Below the pieces are notes generated by a model that saw nothing but the letters and a program-made list of their open reading frames with translations, was not told where the DNA came from and did no database searches. A DNA stretch of 64,000 nucleotides from Blastocatellia bacterium (lineage in GTDB: Bacteria > Acidobacteriota > Blastocatellia > HR10 > J050): positions 62,001 to 126,000 of the forward strand of contig JALSQX010000033.1 in NCBI GenBank assembly GCA_026985075.1. The letters run 5' to 3'. Made by a program: the position numbers and the translations under genes. Below are positions 63,417 to 64,000 of the stretch, in pieces. Every line of letters begins with the position of its first letter. Positions within the stretch are counted from its first letter, which is position 1.

Positions 63417-64000
63417 ATGATGATACCTGAAGGACGATTCCGCATCGGCTGGCCTCATGTACTTTTCGTCTCACTCATGGTCGGCGCCATCATCTTCCCG
63501 GAACAAGCAGAGAGCGATCGCGCGCCAACCTCGGTTTCCTTCAGAGATGTTTCGACGAGACTCGATTTCACTCACCGGACGGAAGGAGGCGAGGGGCTCG
63601 CCGGCGCCGCCTGGTTCGACTACAACGGCGACGGGCTCCTCGACATTTATCTCACCAATGGAATCGGTCATCCGAATGGTCTCTTCCGCAATAACGGTGA
63701 TGGGACGTTCACCAACGTGAGCCAGGAAGCAGGCGTCGAGAATGGTGCGGGAAATTCGGGCGTCGTGGCCGGAGACATCGACAACGATGGCTATGTGGAT
63801 CTTTTCCTCACCGGCGAAGGTGGCATTCTGGGATCTCGTCAGAGTTCGGTCAAGCTGTATCACAACAATGGCGATGGAACGTTCACCGACGTCACTCGGG
63901 CTTCCGGGCTCGTTGGGCCAGAAACGGCGTGGAGCGCGGCCCTGGCCGACATCGATGATGATGGGTTCCTCGATCTGTTCATCGCCAGCCCGGGACGCGC
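63417..64000 (+). CDS. CRTAC1/FG-GAP (VCBS) repeat secreted protein, N-terminal part
   Basis: The first 194 codons; the gene continues past the right edge. A signal segment (WPHVLFVSLMVGAIIFPEQA) is followed by FRDVSTRLDFTHRTEGGEG and integrin-alpha-like repeats with calcium loops DYNGDGLLD, DIDNDGYVD and DIDDDGFLD. Repeated HNNGDGTFTDVT motifs are typical of the CRTAC1 homologue family. ATG 63417 and 63420 both follow AAGGAGAG closely. Cell-surface or secreted adhesion-like role inferred. Confidence 0.88.
   Translation, partial: MMIPEGRFRIGWPHVLFVSLMVGAIIFPEQAESDRAPTSVSFRDVSTRLDFTHRTEGGEGLAGAAWFDYNGDGLLDIYLTNGIGHPNGLFRNNGDGTFTNVSQEAGVENGAGNSGVVAGDIDNDGYVDLFLTGEGGILGSRQSSVKLYHNNGDGTFTDVTRASGLVGPETAWSAALADIDDDGFLDLFIASPGR

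Overview
The window looks like chromosomal DNA from a GC-rich, Gram-negative, probably thermotolerant member of the Acidobacteriota. This is inferred from gene content: two Oar-type TonB receptors with an N-terminal carboxypeptidase-regulatory domain, two VWFA-type secreted proteins of the kind common in that phylum, a CRTAC1/VCBS protein, LPS-KDO genes (kdsA, kdsC), lnt, and many secreted hydrolases with Sec signals. No marker gene here fixes the species. Genes are dense, mostly in co-oriented strings with good GGAGG ribosome sites.

Layout, left to right. 1-2694: TonB receptor, cut by the left edge. 2871-4495: decayed accessory patch, with a helicase-like relic and a frameshifted AAA/DUF4143 ATPase. 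4659-8400: kdsA, then an M1-peptidase-like/TPR protein without its zinc site, then kdsC, as one operon. 8429-12098: VWFA protein, beta-hydroxyacid dehydrogenase, ubiX. 12365-15368: amidohydrolase and Rieske oxygenase. 15369-17020: a gene-free island holding a 3-copy 29-nt direct-repeat array, six GC hairpins with compensatory base changes, and a tRNA 3'-end-like fragment, next to the initiator tRNA (17021-17097). 17507-21589: five-gene string NfeD, SPFH, hexapeptide transferase, unknown secreted protein, VWFA protein. 21786-26238: aminotransferase and the heat-shock cluster hsp20-dnaK-grpE. 26959-31186: secreted M36-like metalloprotease and a phosphodiesterase.

31137-41196 (minus strand) is a long co-directional run: coxS, coxL (form II), coxM, coxG, a TonB receptor coupled to coxG by an ATGA overlap, an alpha/beta-hydrolase-like protein and a CoA-binding protein. 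41536-51849: MscS channel, HAD hydrolase, penicillin-acylase-like Ntn hydrolase, lnt, SPOR protein, slipin and long NfeD protease. 52048-54920: 2-oxoacid:ferredoxin oxidoreductase korAB. 55029-59684: metG, tatD, polyprenyl diphosphate synthase and a coupled unknown gene. 60100-64000: larC, sirtuin, deoC with an N-terminal extension, and the start of a CRTAC1-type protein.

The strongest leads for something undescribed are the hairpin/repeat island, the pseudo-peptidase inside the KDO operon, the NfeD-SPFH-to-VWFA string, and the deoC extension that resembles a microcompartment-targeting helix. No complete transposase, integrase, cas gene or recognised defence system is visible.
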